This document shows, piece by piece, positions 16,925 to 25,511 of a stretch of 64,000 bases of DNA. The stretch spans positions 1 to 64,000 of the forward strand of contig JAVXHY010000011.1 in the NCBI GenBank assembly GCA_036656615.1. Reading direction: 5' to 3'. Positions within the stretch are counted from its first letter, which is position 1. Every line of letters begins with the position of its first letter. The stretch comes from CAUPWF01 sp036656615 (GTDB taxonomy: Bacteria > Bacillota > Clostridia > Lachnospirales > Lachnospiraceae). The notes beneath the pieces are model-generated. The model did no database searches. It saw only the letters and a list, made by a program, of their open reading frames with translations, and had not been told where the DNA came from. The translations under genes were made by a program, and so were the position numbers.

Positions 16925-18967
16925 CTATCTTTCTTCCCCTAGGGTAGCAACCATAACAGCCTTAATTGTATGCAGACGATTCTCTGCCTCATCAAACACA
17001 ACAGAAGCATCACTTTCAAAGACTTCCTCAGTGACCTCTTTTCCTTTTACTGCTGGAAGACAGTGCATAAATATAGTACTTGTTTTACCTGTTTGTTCTA
17101 ATAATTCTCGATTGATCTGATAAGGTTGTAATAAGGCAATTCGCTCAGCAGCCTTATCCTCCTCTCCCATGGAACACCAGACATCCGTATATAATACATC
17201 TGCATCTTTCACAGCTGACAATTCTTCCCAGCACTCAATGGAACCACCGGAAGCACTTGCATACTGACGACATTCCTCTGTTAGTTCCTCTTCTGGCCAC
17301 AGACATTTCGGTGCAACAATCACAAAATGAATTCCCATTTTTCCACACCCAATCATAAGACTATTGGCCATATTATTCCTTCCATCACCTAAATATACGA
17401 ATTTCAGACCTTTCAAATATCCAAAATGCTCTTTCATAGTAAGAAAATCCGCCAAAATCTGGGTCGGATGATATTGATCCGTCAAACCATTCCATACAGG
17501 AACACCACTGTATTTTGCCAATATTTCTACATGTTCATGGGCAAATCCTCTAAATTCAATTCCGTCAAACATCCTTCCCAGAACTCGTGCAGTATCCTTT
17601 ATACTTTCCTTATGTCCCAGTTGAATATCGTTTCCAGATAAATACGTTGGGATTCCCCCTTCATCTGCAGCCCCAACTGTAAACGCACAGCGAGTTCTCG
17701 TTGATGGTTTCTCAAAAAGTAAAGCAATATTCTTACCCTTTAGACTGTTTCCTGTAATTCCTTCCTTTTTCTTAGCCTTTAAATCTGCTGCCAAATCAAT
17801 GAGATACATAATCTCTTCGGCACTAAAATCTTTCAATGTGAGAAAATGACGTCCTTTTAAATTCATCTCTTCATCCCTTTCCAATTCTATTAATTTGAAA
17901 ATAAAATAAGGCATCTTTGTTTCCAAATCAATCTCCTGATATTTTTCCATTACCTGTTGTTTTAACTCATCTACCGTATAAATCTTATATTTGGGAATAT
18001 GTAGAAGCTTTGCACTTGCTTCTAACATAGATACATATAATTCTTTTGCTTCTATGCCGGAAGGCAGTCGCAGCATAGACAGTATTTCCCTACGTTCTTT
18101 ATGGTCCAATCCTTCTAACTTCTTCTCATAATAGCACTCTTCATGGGTTTGTTCAATATAATAAATCAGTCCTTCCAATCCATAAATCAATCTTTTAGCA
18201 TCGTAATAGCCAATTCTCATATTTAGATTACTTCGGCTGGATTGAAATTCAATAATACTGCCTAATTTGACACGAGGTGCTATCTCGTATAATACTAAAT
18301 CATCCGGATGCTTTACCCGTGGTTCCATTCCTGGTCCATAGATCCTCACCTGAATAATATTACGATATCCCCGGTCCAATAATGTACCTAATGGCACATT
18401 ATTCAGAACCCCACCATCCAAGTACTTTGATCCGTGCAGCTTTTCATTTTTAAAACCCAACAAATATGCACTGGCAAGAAGCATGTCTCCAAGCTGACCT
18501 TTTGGAATTTCATCCATGCTCAGTTCCAATTCCTTCATCTCTGTCAGGGAAAATGTCAGCAAACACAAATCCTTTCCGGAATTACGAATTTTATCTTCAT
18601 CAATTACTTCGTTTATTAGATTTTTCAGTGGAGTAATATCTACGCCACCATCTTTCACAACTGCAAATAATTCTCTTAATATTTCCTTCACCGGCTGGGT
18701 TCTTTCAAATAACCGCTCCATAAAGCTATCTTCTACATTCATCACATGTGAAAAAGTAATAGAGCCCCATATTTCTTCAGCTTTCTCCAAATCATCCATA
18801 CAAATCAATGCCCCATTAAGAGCACCGACTGAAGTACCTGCCACAGCACTTATTTGTATTCCAGCTTCCTTAAGCGCACGCCACGCCCCTATTTGATATG
18901 CGCCTCTAGCTCCTCCGCCATCTAGCACAATACCATATTCCTTTGACAAATCAATTACTGGCTTCAT
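16925..18967 (-). CDS. argF: Patatin-like phospholipase fused to ornithine carbamoyltransferase
   Basis: One uninterrupted frame of 680 residues carries two complete enzymes. Residues 1-310 form a patatin-like lipase with oxyanion motif GGGARG (17-22), nucleophile GTSVG (Ser46) and dyad Asp184 in LDGG. From Met368 a full ornithine carbamoyltransferase follows: STRTR (422-426), HPTQ (500-503), SMGE (599-602) and HCLP (635-638). An internal start at 17866 is possible, with an AAGGGATG stretch upstream, giving a normal 313-residue OTC. The main start at 18967 has GGGAGG, favoured over 18985. OTC makes citrulline in arginine synthesis; patatins cleave acyl lipids. First gene of the birA-lysS operon. 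Confidence 0.85.
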   Translation of the reverse strand: MKPVIDLSKEYGIVLDGGGARGAYQIGAWRALKEAGIQISAVAGTSVGALNGALICMDDLEKAEEIWGSITFSHVMNVEDSFMERLFERTQPVKEILRELFAVVKDGGVDITPLKNLINEVIDEDKIRNSGKDLCLLTFSLTEMKELELSMDEIPKGQLGDMLLASAYLLGFKNEKLHGSKYLDGGVLNNVPLGTLLDRGYRNIIQVRIYGPGMEPRVKHPDDLVLYEIAPRVKLGSIIEFQSSRSNLNMRIGYYDAKRLIYGLEGLIYYIEQTHEECYYEKKLEGLDHKERREILSMLRLPSGIEAKELYVSMLEASAKLLHIPKYKIYTVDELKQQVMEKYQEIDLETKMPYFIFKLIELERDEEMNLKGRHFLTLKDFSAEEIMYLIDLAADLKAKKKEGITGNSLKGKNIALLFEKPSTRTRCAFTVGAADEGGIPTYLSGNDIQLGHKESIKDTARVLGRMFDGIEFRGFAHEHVEILAKYSGVPVWNGLTDQYHPTQILADFLTMKEHFGYLKGLKFVYLGDGRNNMANSLMIGCGKMGIHFVIVAPKCLWPEEELTEECRQYASASGGSIECWEELSAVKDADVLYTDVWCSMGEEDKAAERIALLQPYQINRELLEQTGKTSTIFMHCLPAVKGKEVTEEVFESDASVVFDEAENRLHTIKAVMVATLGEER

Positions 18968-19000
18968 ATAATATCCTCCCAACATTCAAATTGTCATGGC

Positions 19001-19038
19001 AAAAAAACTTCATAGAAAGCATCTGCCTCCTACAAAGT
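19001..19038 (-). terminator. Terminator after the SPFH gene
   Basis: On the minus strand ACTTTGTAG pairs with CTATGAAGT (two G-U pairs), followed by seven T residues. It separates the NfeD/SPFH unit from the patatin-OTC operon. Confidence 0.7.
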
Positions 19039-19065
19039 TTTTATATAAACGCCATCAACTCTTTA

Positions 19066-19998
19066 TCATTTTTCCGAGCCTATTTCCACTAAAGACTTTG
19101 CAAGTCCCGCAAGTCCCTGAATCTCTGATGGAATGATAATCTTTGTTGCCTGACCGTTTGCTGCTTTTCCAAATGCTTCCAAACTCTTCATCGTAAGAAC
19201 CGCTTGGTCCGCACCCGCTTCTCTTAGAAAGACAATTCCGTCTGCATTGGCTTTTTGTACCTTCAAAATAGCCTCTGCCTCTCCTTCTGCCTCTCGAATC
19301 ATTCGTTCCTTTTGTGCTTCTGCCCGGAGAATCGCACCTTGCTTTTCTGCTTCCGCATCTAGAATTACAGACTCTTTATTTCCCTCTGCTACTAGAATGG
19401 TTGCCGTTTTCTCCCCTTCTGCACGTAGAATCGCTTCCCGACGTTCTCGTTCTGCTTTCATTTGCTTTTCCATAGCATCCTGAATCGCTGCCGGTGGTAT
19501 AATATTTTTAAGCTCTACACGGTTCACCTTAATTCCCCAAGGATCAGTAGCTATATCAAGAGAAGCTCTCATCTTTGTATTAATAGTTTCTCTAGAAGTA
19601 AGAGTTTCATCCAGCTCCAAATCTCCAATGATATTACGCAAAGTAGTTGCAGTCAGATTCTCAATAGCCATCATTGGTCTTGAAACTCCATAACTAAAAA
19701 GCTTCGGGTCTGTAATCTGATAATATACAACCGTATCAATTCTCATGGTTACATTATCCTTTGTAATAACAGGCTGTGGTTCAAAATCCACTACCTGCTC
19801 TTTTAAATCTACTCTTTTTGCTATGCGGTCAATAACTGGTATTTTAAAATGAAGCCCCACACTCCAAGTAGCCTGATAAGCACCAAGACGTTCTACCACC
19901 AGTGCTTGAGCCTGTGTAACTATCTTCACACATGAAATCAATAAAAAAGCCAAAACAATTACTAAAATCATCATTACAAGCGTTCCTAACATACCCAT
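19066..19998 (-). CDS. SPFH/Band 7 membrane-scaffold protein
   Basis: 310 residues: an N-terminal membrane-inserting hydrophobic segment (residues 4-28), then the SPFH domain (ALVVERLGAYQATWSVGLHF) and a long Ala/Glu-rich coiled coil with repeated EAEAEKQ/RAEAQKE heptads. This is the stomatin/QmcA-type architecture that forms oligomers in membrane microdomains. It lies 5 bp downstream of an NfeD protein, its usual partner, and the two should be co-transcribed. Stomatin-type with short NfeD is the standard pairing. No signal of catalytic function. Confidence 0.92.
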   Translation of the reverse strand: MGMLGTLVMMILVIVLAFLLISCVKIVTQAQALVVERLGAYQATWSVGLHFKIPVIDRIAKRVDLKEQVVDFEPQPVITKDNVTMRIDTVVYYQITDPKLFSYGVSRPMMAIENLTATTLRNIIGDLELDETLTSRETINTKMRASLDIATDPWGIKVNRVELKNIIPPAAIQDAMEKQMKAERERREAILRAEGEKTATILVAEGNKESVILDAEAEKQGAILRAEAQKERMIREAEGEAEAILKVQKANADGIVFLREAGADQAVLTMKSLEAFGKAANGQATKIIIPSEIQGLAGLAKSLVEIGSEK

Positions 19999-20003
19999 TT
20001 CCC

Positions 20004-20438
20004 CTACCTCTCTTTTTTCTCTACAATTAATTTGACGCCTTGTATACCCATAATCGAAACAATATCATCTTTCTTTAGACATTCCTCTGTGGAATCTAAT
20101 TTTGCGGACCATTCCTGACCATTGACCACTACTCTTCCAGTTCCATGTACCTCATCAATATCTTCTAACACCAATGCCGTAAGTCCAATCAAGCTTTCTG
20201 CATTGGTCTTCTCTCGCTCTTTATTAAAATACTTCATAGCAATCGGTCTTGTAATTATCAAAGACATAACGGATACTACTATGAATATCCCCATCTGTAC
20301 CGGTAATCCAAATCCGATCAAAGCTGCAACAAAACTACAAAGTGCTCCTATGGCAAACCATATGGTAGTTAATCCCAAGGTGAAAATCTCAATAATTACT
20401 AATATTATGAATAATACCAGCCAATAGACAGCCTTCAT
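20004..20438 (-). CDS. NfeD family protein (short form)
   Basis: 144 residues: three or four closely spaced transmembrane helices (VYWLVLFIILVIIEIFTLGL onward) followed by a C-terminal OB-fold beta domain (LIGLTALVLEDIDEVHGTGR). Short NfeD proteins partner SPFH proteins in membrane-domain organisation. The ATG at 20438 is preceded by a GGGGCG ribosome site; the longer open frame to 20627 overlaps the terminator of the preceding gene and is rejected. Confidence 0.9.
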   Translation of the reverse strand: MKAVYWLVLFIILVIIEIFTLGLTTIWFAIGALCSFVAALIGFGLPVQMGIFIVVSVMSLIITRPIAMKYFNKEREKTNAESLIGLTALVLEDIDEVHGTGRVVVNGQEWSAKLDSTEECLKKDDIVSIMGIQGVKLIVEKKER

Positions 20439-20547
20439 ATTTATCGCCCCATTTCTTTCTTTACATTCTACTATATTATAATGCAAATTGCAATGAGACT
20501 TTCCACTGTACGATAGTTCTGAACTAAATTGATATTCAATATAAAAA

Positions 20548-20600
20548 GCCGAGGAAGCAAATGTTTTAATCACATTTCCTTTCTCGACTTTTAAAAATAC
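20548..20600 (-). terminator. Terminator after the cell-wall hydrolase gene
   Basis: A long minus-strand stem pairs AAGTCGAG with CTCGGCTT and, inside it, GGAAATGT with ACATTTGCTTCC, ending in TTTTTAT. It lies just beyond the stop codon at 20608. Confidence 0.7.
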
Positions 20601-20607
20601 TCCCCTT

Positions 20608-21738
20608 TTAGTGGAACCAATGCCCACCGATCAATTGACCATAATCACCATAGCCAAAGTATAACGAATCACCAATTGGATTAGATCCTCCAAGTGCATC
20701 TGCCGCTGCCTGATAACAGCTTGCATAAATTGCTCCACTTCCAAGTACCCGATCTAATAATCCTGTGATAGCCGGACCAAATTGACCACTTTGATATATA
20801 ACTTCGCTAATAGAATTTGGAAATTGACCACTTCTTACACGATTCAATATCACTGCTCCTACCGCTACCTGGCCTTCATATGGTTCTCCCCCAGCTTCAC
20901 AATGAATCAATGCTGCTAGTAAAGTCTGTTCATCAACAGATGCTGACATAGCACTATTTACACTGCTTTGTGCCACTGCAGCTGCTTCTGCCGCAGCTCT
21001 TGCCGCTGCCTGCTCTGCTGCCACCCTGGCTGCCTCCTGTTCTGCTGCTACTCTAGCTGCTTCCTCTGCTGCAAGTTGCTCCACAGATTTTGCATCCTGG
21101 GTTTGACGTGTAATAGTAACCAATCCCTTCGCTACATAGGCTTCTGAATTATCGATGTCTCTTATTTTTACCCAATCTCCCGTAGCTTCTATTATCGGAT
21201 ATACTATTTCTGTACTTGCATACCCTTTTGCAGCGCTACCTAAATCAGGCAACATTTTCACTTCTACTTCTGAACCATTGACTTTTGCCATATTGGGACA
21301 TACAACTTTGGCGCGTTCGACTGCCGCCTCCCCAAATGCCAAAACATTATTTCTTACAAATCCGTTAACCCCACCGGAGTTAATCTTAGACCATTCACTG
21401 CCTTTTTCTTCCACATTTACAATTGTATTGCTATACATTTTCCCAATACTAGTAGAACCATCTACACTTTCTGCAAGAATATCAATTTCACCATCTGTAT
21501 TTGCAATTGCCTTTCCATACCATTCCTGAGTCGTAACTGCAATCGCTGCAACCTTTGGAATACTGTTCATAATTTCTGCAAATGGTGACGTAAATCCATC
21601 TTTCGTATTTTCTGTTACTGAATTGTCTAATGGTTGAGTTGTAGATTCAGCACTTGCTGCACTTTGAAATTCCGTTGTCAAAACCATGCAACCTACTAAT
21701 AGCAAGCTAACAAATGCCATCTTGTTATTTTGTCTCAT
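20608..21738 (-). CDS. Secreted cell-wall hydrolase, SH3 plus SleB-type domain
   Basis: 376 residues. A signal peptide (MRQNNKMAFVSLLLVGCMVL) is followed by two SH3-like repeats, an Ala/Glu-rich linker (residues about 225-265, AAEEAARVAAEQEAARVAAE) and a C-terminal Hydrolase_2 domain (HCEAGGEPYEGQVAVGAVIL, GNS-like GSNPIGDSLYFGYGDYG). The catalytic Glu is in CEAGGEP. The family includes the spore-cortex lytic transglycosylase SleB, but the SH3 domains indicate a vegetative or general wall role here. An AAGGAGG ribosome site supports the start at 21738. The 160 bp upstream are AT-rich. Confidence 0.88.
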   Translation of the reverse strand: MRQNNKMAFVSLLLVGCMVLTTEFQSAASAESTTQPLDNSVTENTKDGFTSPFAEIMNSIPKVAAIAVTTQEWYGKAIANTDGEIDILAESVDGSTSIGKMYSNTIVNVEEKGSEWSKINSGGVNGFVRNNVLAFGEAAVERAKVVCPNMAKVNGSEVEVKMLPDLGSAAKGYASTEIVYPIIEATGDWVKIRDIDNSEAYVAKGLVTITRQTQDAKSVEQLAAEEAARVAAEQEAARVAAEQAAARAAAEAAAVAQSSVNSAMSASVDEQTLLAALIHCEAGGEPYEGQVAVGAVILNRVRSGQFPNSISEVIYQSGQFGPAITGLLDRVLGSGAIYASCYQAAADALGGSNPIGDSLYFGYGDYGQLIGGHWFH

Positions 21739-21893
21739 ACTAACCTCCTTAAATATTGCAACTTTTCTACGATTCATTAATATTAATATACGTAATCAAT
21801 TCTTTTTGATTACAAATGTTACGTAAATGTTACAACTTTATTGACAACCACATTCTAGCACCTAATTTTTTATTTGTCAACTAAATTTCTCAA

Positions 21894-21925
21894 AAAAAAG
21901 CCTACCGTCGTTGACGGCAGACTTC
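21894..21925 (-). terminator. Terminator overlapping the 3' end of the RNA methyltransferase gene
   Basis: On the minus strand AGTCTGCCGTC pairs fully (with G-U pairs) to GACGGTAGGCT and is followed by eight T residues. The left arm lies inside the last codons of the gene, so coding sequence and terminator are shared. Confidence 0.85.
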
Positions 21926-22675
21926 ATACATAAGAATAGATGTTGCAATTGCTACGTTTAATGATTCCACTTGTCCATGCATTGGAATCTTGATCCAGGT
22001 ATCTGCTTGCTCAGCAATTTCACGGTGTAGTCCATTCCCTTCATTCCCAATTAAGAAAGCTATTTTACCAGTATAATCTTCTTGATCATAAAAAGTTTTT
22101 CCTTCCAAATGAGCTGCAAATGTCCGAATATTATTGTTTTTTAGTTTTTTAAGCAACTCATTCATTTCTTCTGTATATAGAAATGGCATTCGAAAGATAG
22201 AACCCATAGTAGAACGAATGGTCTTTGGGTTATATATATCCACACAGTCACTACTCATAATAACCCCTGTAACGCCTGCACCTTCAGCCGTACGAAGAAT
22301 CGTCCCCAAGTTCCCCGGGTCCTGAATCCCATCCAGCACTAAGATATGCGCCTGTCCATGATTCAAAAATGCTTCTATTTCATAGTTCATTTGTTTCACA
22401 ACACACAGAACTCCTTGAGGAGTTTTTGTGTCGGATACATATTGAAATACTGAATCCGATAATATTTCTAAAGGCAGTCCTTCCAAATTTAATTCCTGTC
22501 TCTTCTTATTATATAGTGTATCTGAAATGTAGACCTTCAGAAGCTGCTCTCTTGGCACTTCTGCAAACATTCGAATTCCTTCTATAATAAATACCTGTTC
22601 TTCACTGCGATTCTTACTTTTCTTTTGCAGTCGAAGCAAATGTTTTATTTGTTGATTACTTGTACTAGAAATCAT
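21902..22675 (-). CDS. TrmH/SpoU-family RNA 2'-O-methyltransferase
   Basis: 257 residues with an N-terminal substrate-binding region (HLLRLQKKSKNRSEEQVFII) and a SPOUT methyltransferase domain showing the three knot motifs: LDGIQDPGNLGTILRTAEGA, IAFLIGNEGNGLHREI and VESLNVAIATSILMYE. It resembles YsgA/RlmB-type proteins that methylate ribose in rRNA; the exact nucleotide is not predictable. The start codon overlaps trkA by 4 bp (ATGA), so it is translated from the same message as the potassium uptake genes. Confidence 0.88.
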   Translation of the reverse strand: MISSTSNQQIKHLLRLQKKSKNRSEEQVFIIEGIRMFAEVPREQLLKVYISDTLYNKKRQELNLEGLPLEILSDSVFQYVSDTKTPQGVLCVVKQMNYEIEAFLNHGQAHILVLDGIQDPGNLGTILRTAEGAGVTGVIMSSDCVDIYNPKTIRSTMGSIFRMPFLYTEEMNELLKKLKNNNIRTFAAHLEGKTFYDQEDYTGKIAFLIGNEGNGLHREIAEQADTWIKIPMHGQVESLNVAIATSILMYEVCRQRR

Positions 22676-23334
22676 AGAGGGCTCTTTTCCTTTTTAAATT
22701 TCTGCAGCGCTTTATTAGAACCAATTAGTATTAAAATTCCTCTTTCATGCATGGCCTTTTTCGGATTAAGGTTAATATCTACTACACCATCTACAATTGC
22801 TCCTACTACATTAATTCCAAGACGTTCACGCACCCTCAATTCCAATAGTGACTTTCCAACCCAAGCCTTAGGTACCTCTGTCTCCACTAAACTATAATCT
22901 GTAGACAGCTCAATCCAATCCGCAAAATTCGTCGATACTAAACTCTTAGCAATTCTGCTTCCCATTTCCTTTTCAGGATGTACAACCGCATCTGCTCCCA
23001 CTTTCTTTAAAATGGTTGCATGCAAATCATTTTGAGCTTTTGCCAGTACATATGGAATACCCATTTCTTTTGCAATAATTGTAGCCATAATACTAGCTTC
23101 TAAATTCTCCGATACACCTACAATAGCGCCATCTAAATTACGCACTCCTAATGACCTGATAATTTCCGGTTCCTCAATATCCGCTTTAATTGCATATGTA
23201 ACATAATCTGCAATTTCTTGAATCTTTTCTGCCGAATTATCTACTACAATAACATCACATCCTAAATTTTCCAGTGTAATTGCCACACTGTGTCCAAATT
23301 TACCCAAACCAAATACCGCATATTGTTTTTTCAT
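22672..23334 (-). CDS. trkA: Trk/Ktr potassium uptake regulatory subunit
   Basis: 220 residues: a Rossmann-type RCK_N domain (AVFGLGKFGHSVAITLENLG, D-V-I-V-V-D at the second strand) and a C-terminal RCK_C domain (VPKAWVGKSLLELRVRERLG). It binds adenine nucleotides (and possibly c-di-AMP in Firmicutes relatives) and gates the TrkH/KtrB channel from the cytosolic face. One RCK pair per chain means the KtrA-like rather than double-length TrkA form. Eight bases separate it from the channel gene. Confidence 0.92.
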   Translation of the reverse strand: MKKQYAVFGLGKFGHSVAITLENLGCDVIVVDNSAEKIQEIADYVTYAIKADIEEPEIIRSLGVRNLDGAIVGVSENLEASIMATIIAKEMGIPYVLAKAQNDLHATILKKVGADAVVHPEKEMGSRIAKSLVSTNFADWIELSTDYSLVETEVPKAWVGKSLLELRVRERLGINVVGAIVDGVVDINLNPKKAMHERGILILIGSNKALQKFKKEKSPL

Positions 23335-23342
23335 CTTTTCTC

Positions 23343-24785
23343 CTACCCCACCATAATTCGTTTTGTTGGTAATTCTCTAAGCACATCTTTTGAATTTTTT
23401 CTATATCCAAAGGCTAATGCCATTGTGACCGGTCCAATTCGCCCGATATACATAAGCATCATATCTACGAATTTAGAAGGTGTTCCAAGTGTCGGTGTCA
23501 AATCTCTTGACAAACCAACTGTTCCAAGTGCCGAATGAGCCTCAAACAATATGGATAAAAAGTTTGCATCCTCAAATGCAGACATTGCCATGGTACCCAT
23601 AAGCATAGCTCCAAAAGATACAATAATAATAGAAATTCCAGTTCTAATATTGGACTCCGGTATGCGGCGACCAAAACATTCTGTATCCGGTTTTCCCTTT
23701 AGCACTGTAATTCCGGTCAATAATAACATGGCAACTGTTGTTGTCTTTACTCCACCTGCAGTACCTGCCGGTGAGCCACCAATAAACATTAATATACAGG
23801 TGAAAAATGCAGAATCTTCTCTTAATCCACTTTGAGAAATCGTAGCAAATCCTGCTGTTCTAGTTGTCACTGATTGGAAACCGGAAGCCATCAATTTCTG
23901 AAGTGGATTCATATTACCAATAGTTTCTGGATTATTCCACTCTAATAACATATATACCGCCGTACCCAAAACAATTAATATTGTAGTCATTGTAATAACT
24001 AATTTTGAGTGCAGCATTAACCGTTTGAAAACAGCTTTATGAGGATTCTTATTTCTAGAATCCTGATAAATAACCTTTATAATGTCGAACCACACCGTAA
24101 ATCCAATACCACCCAATATAATCAATCCCATGGTTGTTAAATTCACAATAGGATTGGTTGCATATTCCATAAAACTACTGGATCCTAATATATCAATCCC
24201 CGCATTACAAAAAGCTGAAACTGCATGGAAAATCGAAAATGCTACCCCTTTTACAATACCGAATTCCGGGATAAATTTTAACGAAAAAAACACAGCACCT
24301 ATTGACTCTACAATAAAAGTACCCTTTAATATCTTAATAATTAATTGGACCATACCTGATAGTGTGTCTAAATTATATGTTTCCTGTATGACCACACGCT
24401 CACGCACCGTAATCTTCTTTCCAATAATAATAAAAAATGTAGTTGTACATGCGATAACACCCAACCCGCCTATTTGTATCAGCATCAATAAAATTGCCTT
24501 TCCAAATATAGTGAATTGCGTTGCTGGAACAATCGTCATCAGTCCCGTCACACACACTGCAGATGTAGATGTAAACAAGGCATCTACAAAAGGAATCTTC
24601 CCTCCTACATTTGAAACTGGAAGCCAAAGTAAGACTCCCCCAATAAAAATCACCCCAAAAAAACCCAATGCCAATTGTTGCATCGTGGTTAAACGGATAC
24701 TTTTTTTATGCTCCTCTTGATATGTTTCTAACACTCCCTTGCCCTCTTTTTCTAGCTCATTTATTTCGCTATATTTCCTAATCAT
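23343..24785 (-). CDS. trkH: TrkH/KtrB-type potassium transporter
   Basis: 480 residues, polytopic membrane protein with four M1-P-M2 repeats; selectivity-filter glycines are visible in DALFTSTSAVCVTGLMT, FCNAGIDIL, SVTTRTAGFATI and HSALGTVGLSR. It imports potassium, in many relatives together with sodium. The gene lies between an upstream two-component system and trkA, in one direction. The N-terminal 20 residues are charged and cytoplasmic. A repressor or riboswitch was not seen; the adjacent kinase/regulator pair may control it. Confidence 0.93.
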   Translation of the reverse strand: MIRKYSEINELEKEGKGVLETYQEEHKKSIRLTTMQQLALGFFGVIFIGGVLLWLPVSNVGGKIPFVDALFTSTSAVCVTGLMTIVPATQFTIFGKAILLMLIQIGGLGVIACTTTFFIIIGKKITVRERVVIQETYNLDTLSGMVQLIIKILKGTFIVESIGAVFFSLKFIPEFGIVKGVAFSIFHAVSAFCNAGIDILGSSSFMEYATNPIVNLTTMGLIILGGIGFTVWFDIIKVIYQDSRNKNPHKAVFKRLMLHSKLVITMTTILIVLGTAVYMLLEWNNPETIGNMNPLQKLMASGFQSVTTRTAGFATISQSGLREDSAFFTCILMFIGGSPAGTAGGVKTTTVAMLLLTGITVLKGKPDTECFGRRIPESNIRTGISIIIVSFGAMLMGTMAMSAFEDANFLSILFEAHSALGTVGLSRDLTPTLGTPSKFVDMMLMYIGRIGPVTMALAFGYRKNSKDVLRELPTKRIMVG

Positions 24786-24821
24786 CCCCTAGTATACAAC
24801 TTTTTCTAATAAATGCAAGTA

Positions 24822-25511
24822 CTACATTTTAAAACGATATCCAACACCCCAAATTGTTTCAATATATTGCGGATTTGAAGTATCAAACTCTACCTTTTCT
24901 CTGATTTTTTTAATGTGTACTGTTACGGTAGCAATATCCCCAATCGACTCCATGTCCCATATCTCACTAAATAATTCATCCTTTGTATAAACATGATTTG
25001 GATGGCTCGCTAAAAAAGTCAGTAAATCGAATTCTTTGGTTGTAAATGCCTTTTCCTCACCATTAATCCAAACTCGTCGTGCAGTAGTATCTATTTTCAG
25101 TCCTCGAATCTCAACAATACGATTTTCCTCTATATTACTTCCAATCAGTCTTTCATATCTTGCCAAATGAGCCTTCACTCTTGCAACTAATTCACTTGGA
25201 CTAAATGGCTTTGTCATGTAATCATCTGCTCCTAATCCCAAACCACGGATTTTATCAATATCATCCTTTTTCGCTGAAACCATAATAATAGGAACGTTCT
25301 TATCTTCTCGTACTTTTCTGCATATTTCAAATCCGTCAATACCTGGAAGCATAATATCAAGAATCAGTAAATCAAAGTCTTCCTTTAATGCTTTCAAAAG
25401 TCCCCGTTCTCCTTCATGTGCCACCTCTACCTCAAATCCGCTTAATTCCAAATAATCTCTTTCTAAGTCTGCAATCGCCACTTCATCTTCTACTATTAAT
25501 ATCTTACTCAT
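24822..25511 (-). CDS. OmpR-family response regulator
   Basis: 229 residues: receiver domain with the phosphorylation site in DLLILDIMLPG (Asp52 region), conserved Thr/Lys (VSAKKDD, YMTKPFSP), and a C-terminal winged-helix DNA-binding domain (EKAFTTKEFDLLTFLASHPN ... VGYRFKM). Its gene overlaps the histidine kinase gene by 8 bp and is 36 bp upstream of trkH, so it may regulate potassium uptake or an envelope response. The kinase comes first in the transcript, an order less common than regulator first but seen in Clostridia. Confidence 0.92.
   Translation of the reverse strand: MSKILIVEDEVAIADLERDYLELSGFEVEVAHEGERGLLKALKEDFDLLILDIMLPGIDGFEICRKVREDKNVPIIMVSAKKDDIDKIRGLGLGADDYMTKPFSPSELVARVKAHLARYERLIGSNIEENRIVEIRGLKIDTTARRVWINGEEKAFTTKEFDLLTFLASHPNHVYTKDELFSEIWDMESIGDIATVTVHIKKIREKVEFDTSNPQYIETIWGVGYRFKM

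Noticed and set aside
22134..22325. Many short plus-strand frames across minus-strand genes
   Set aside because: They are antisense shadows of well-identified genes, without ribosome sites or recognisable domains.
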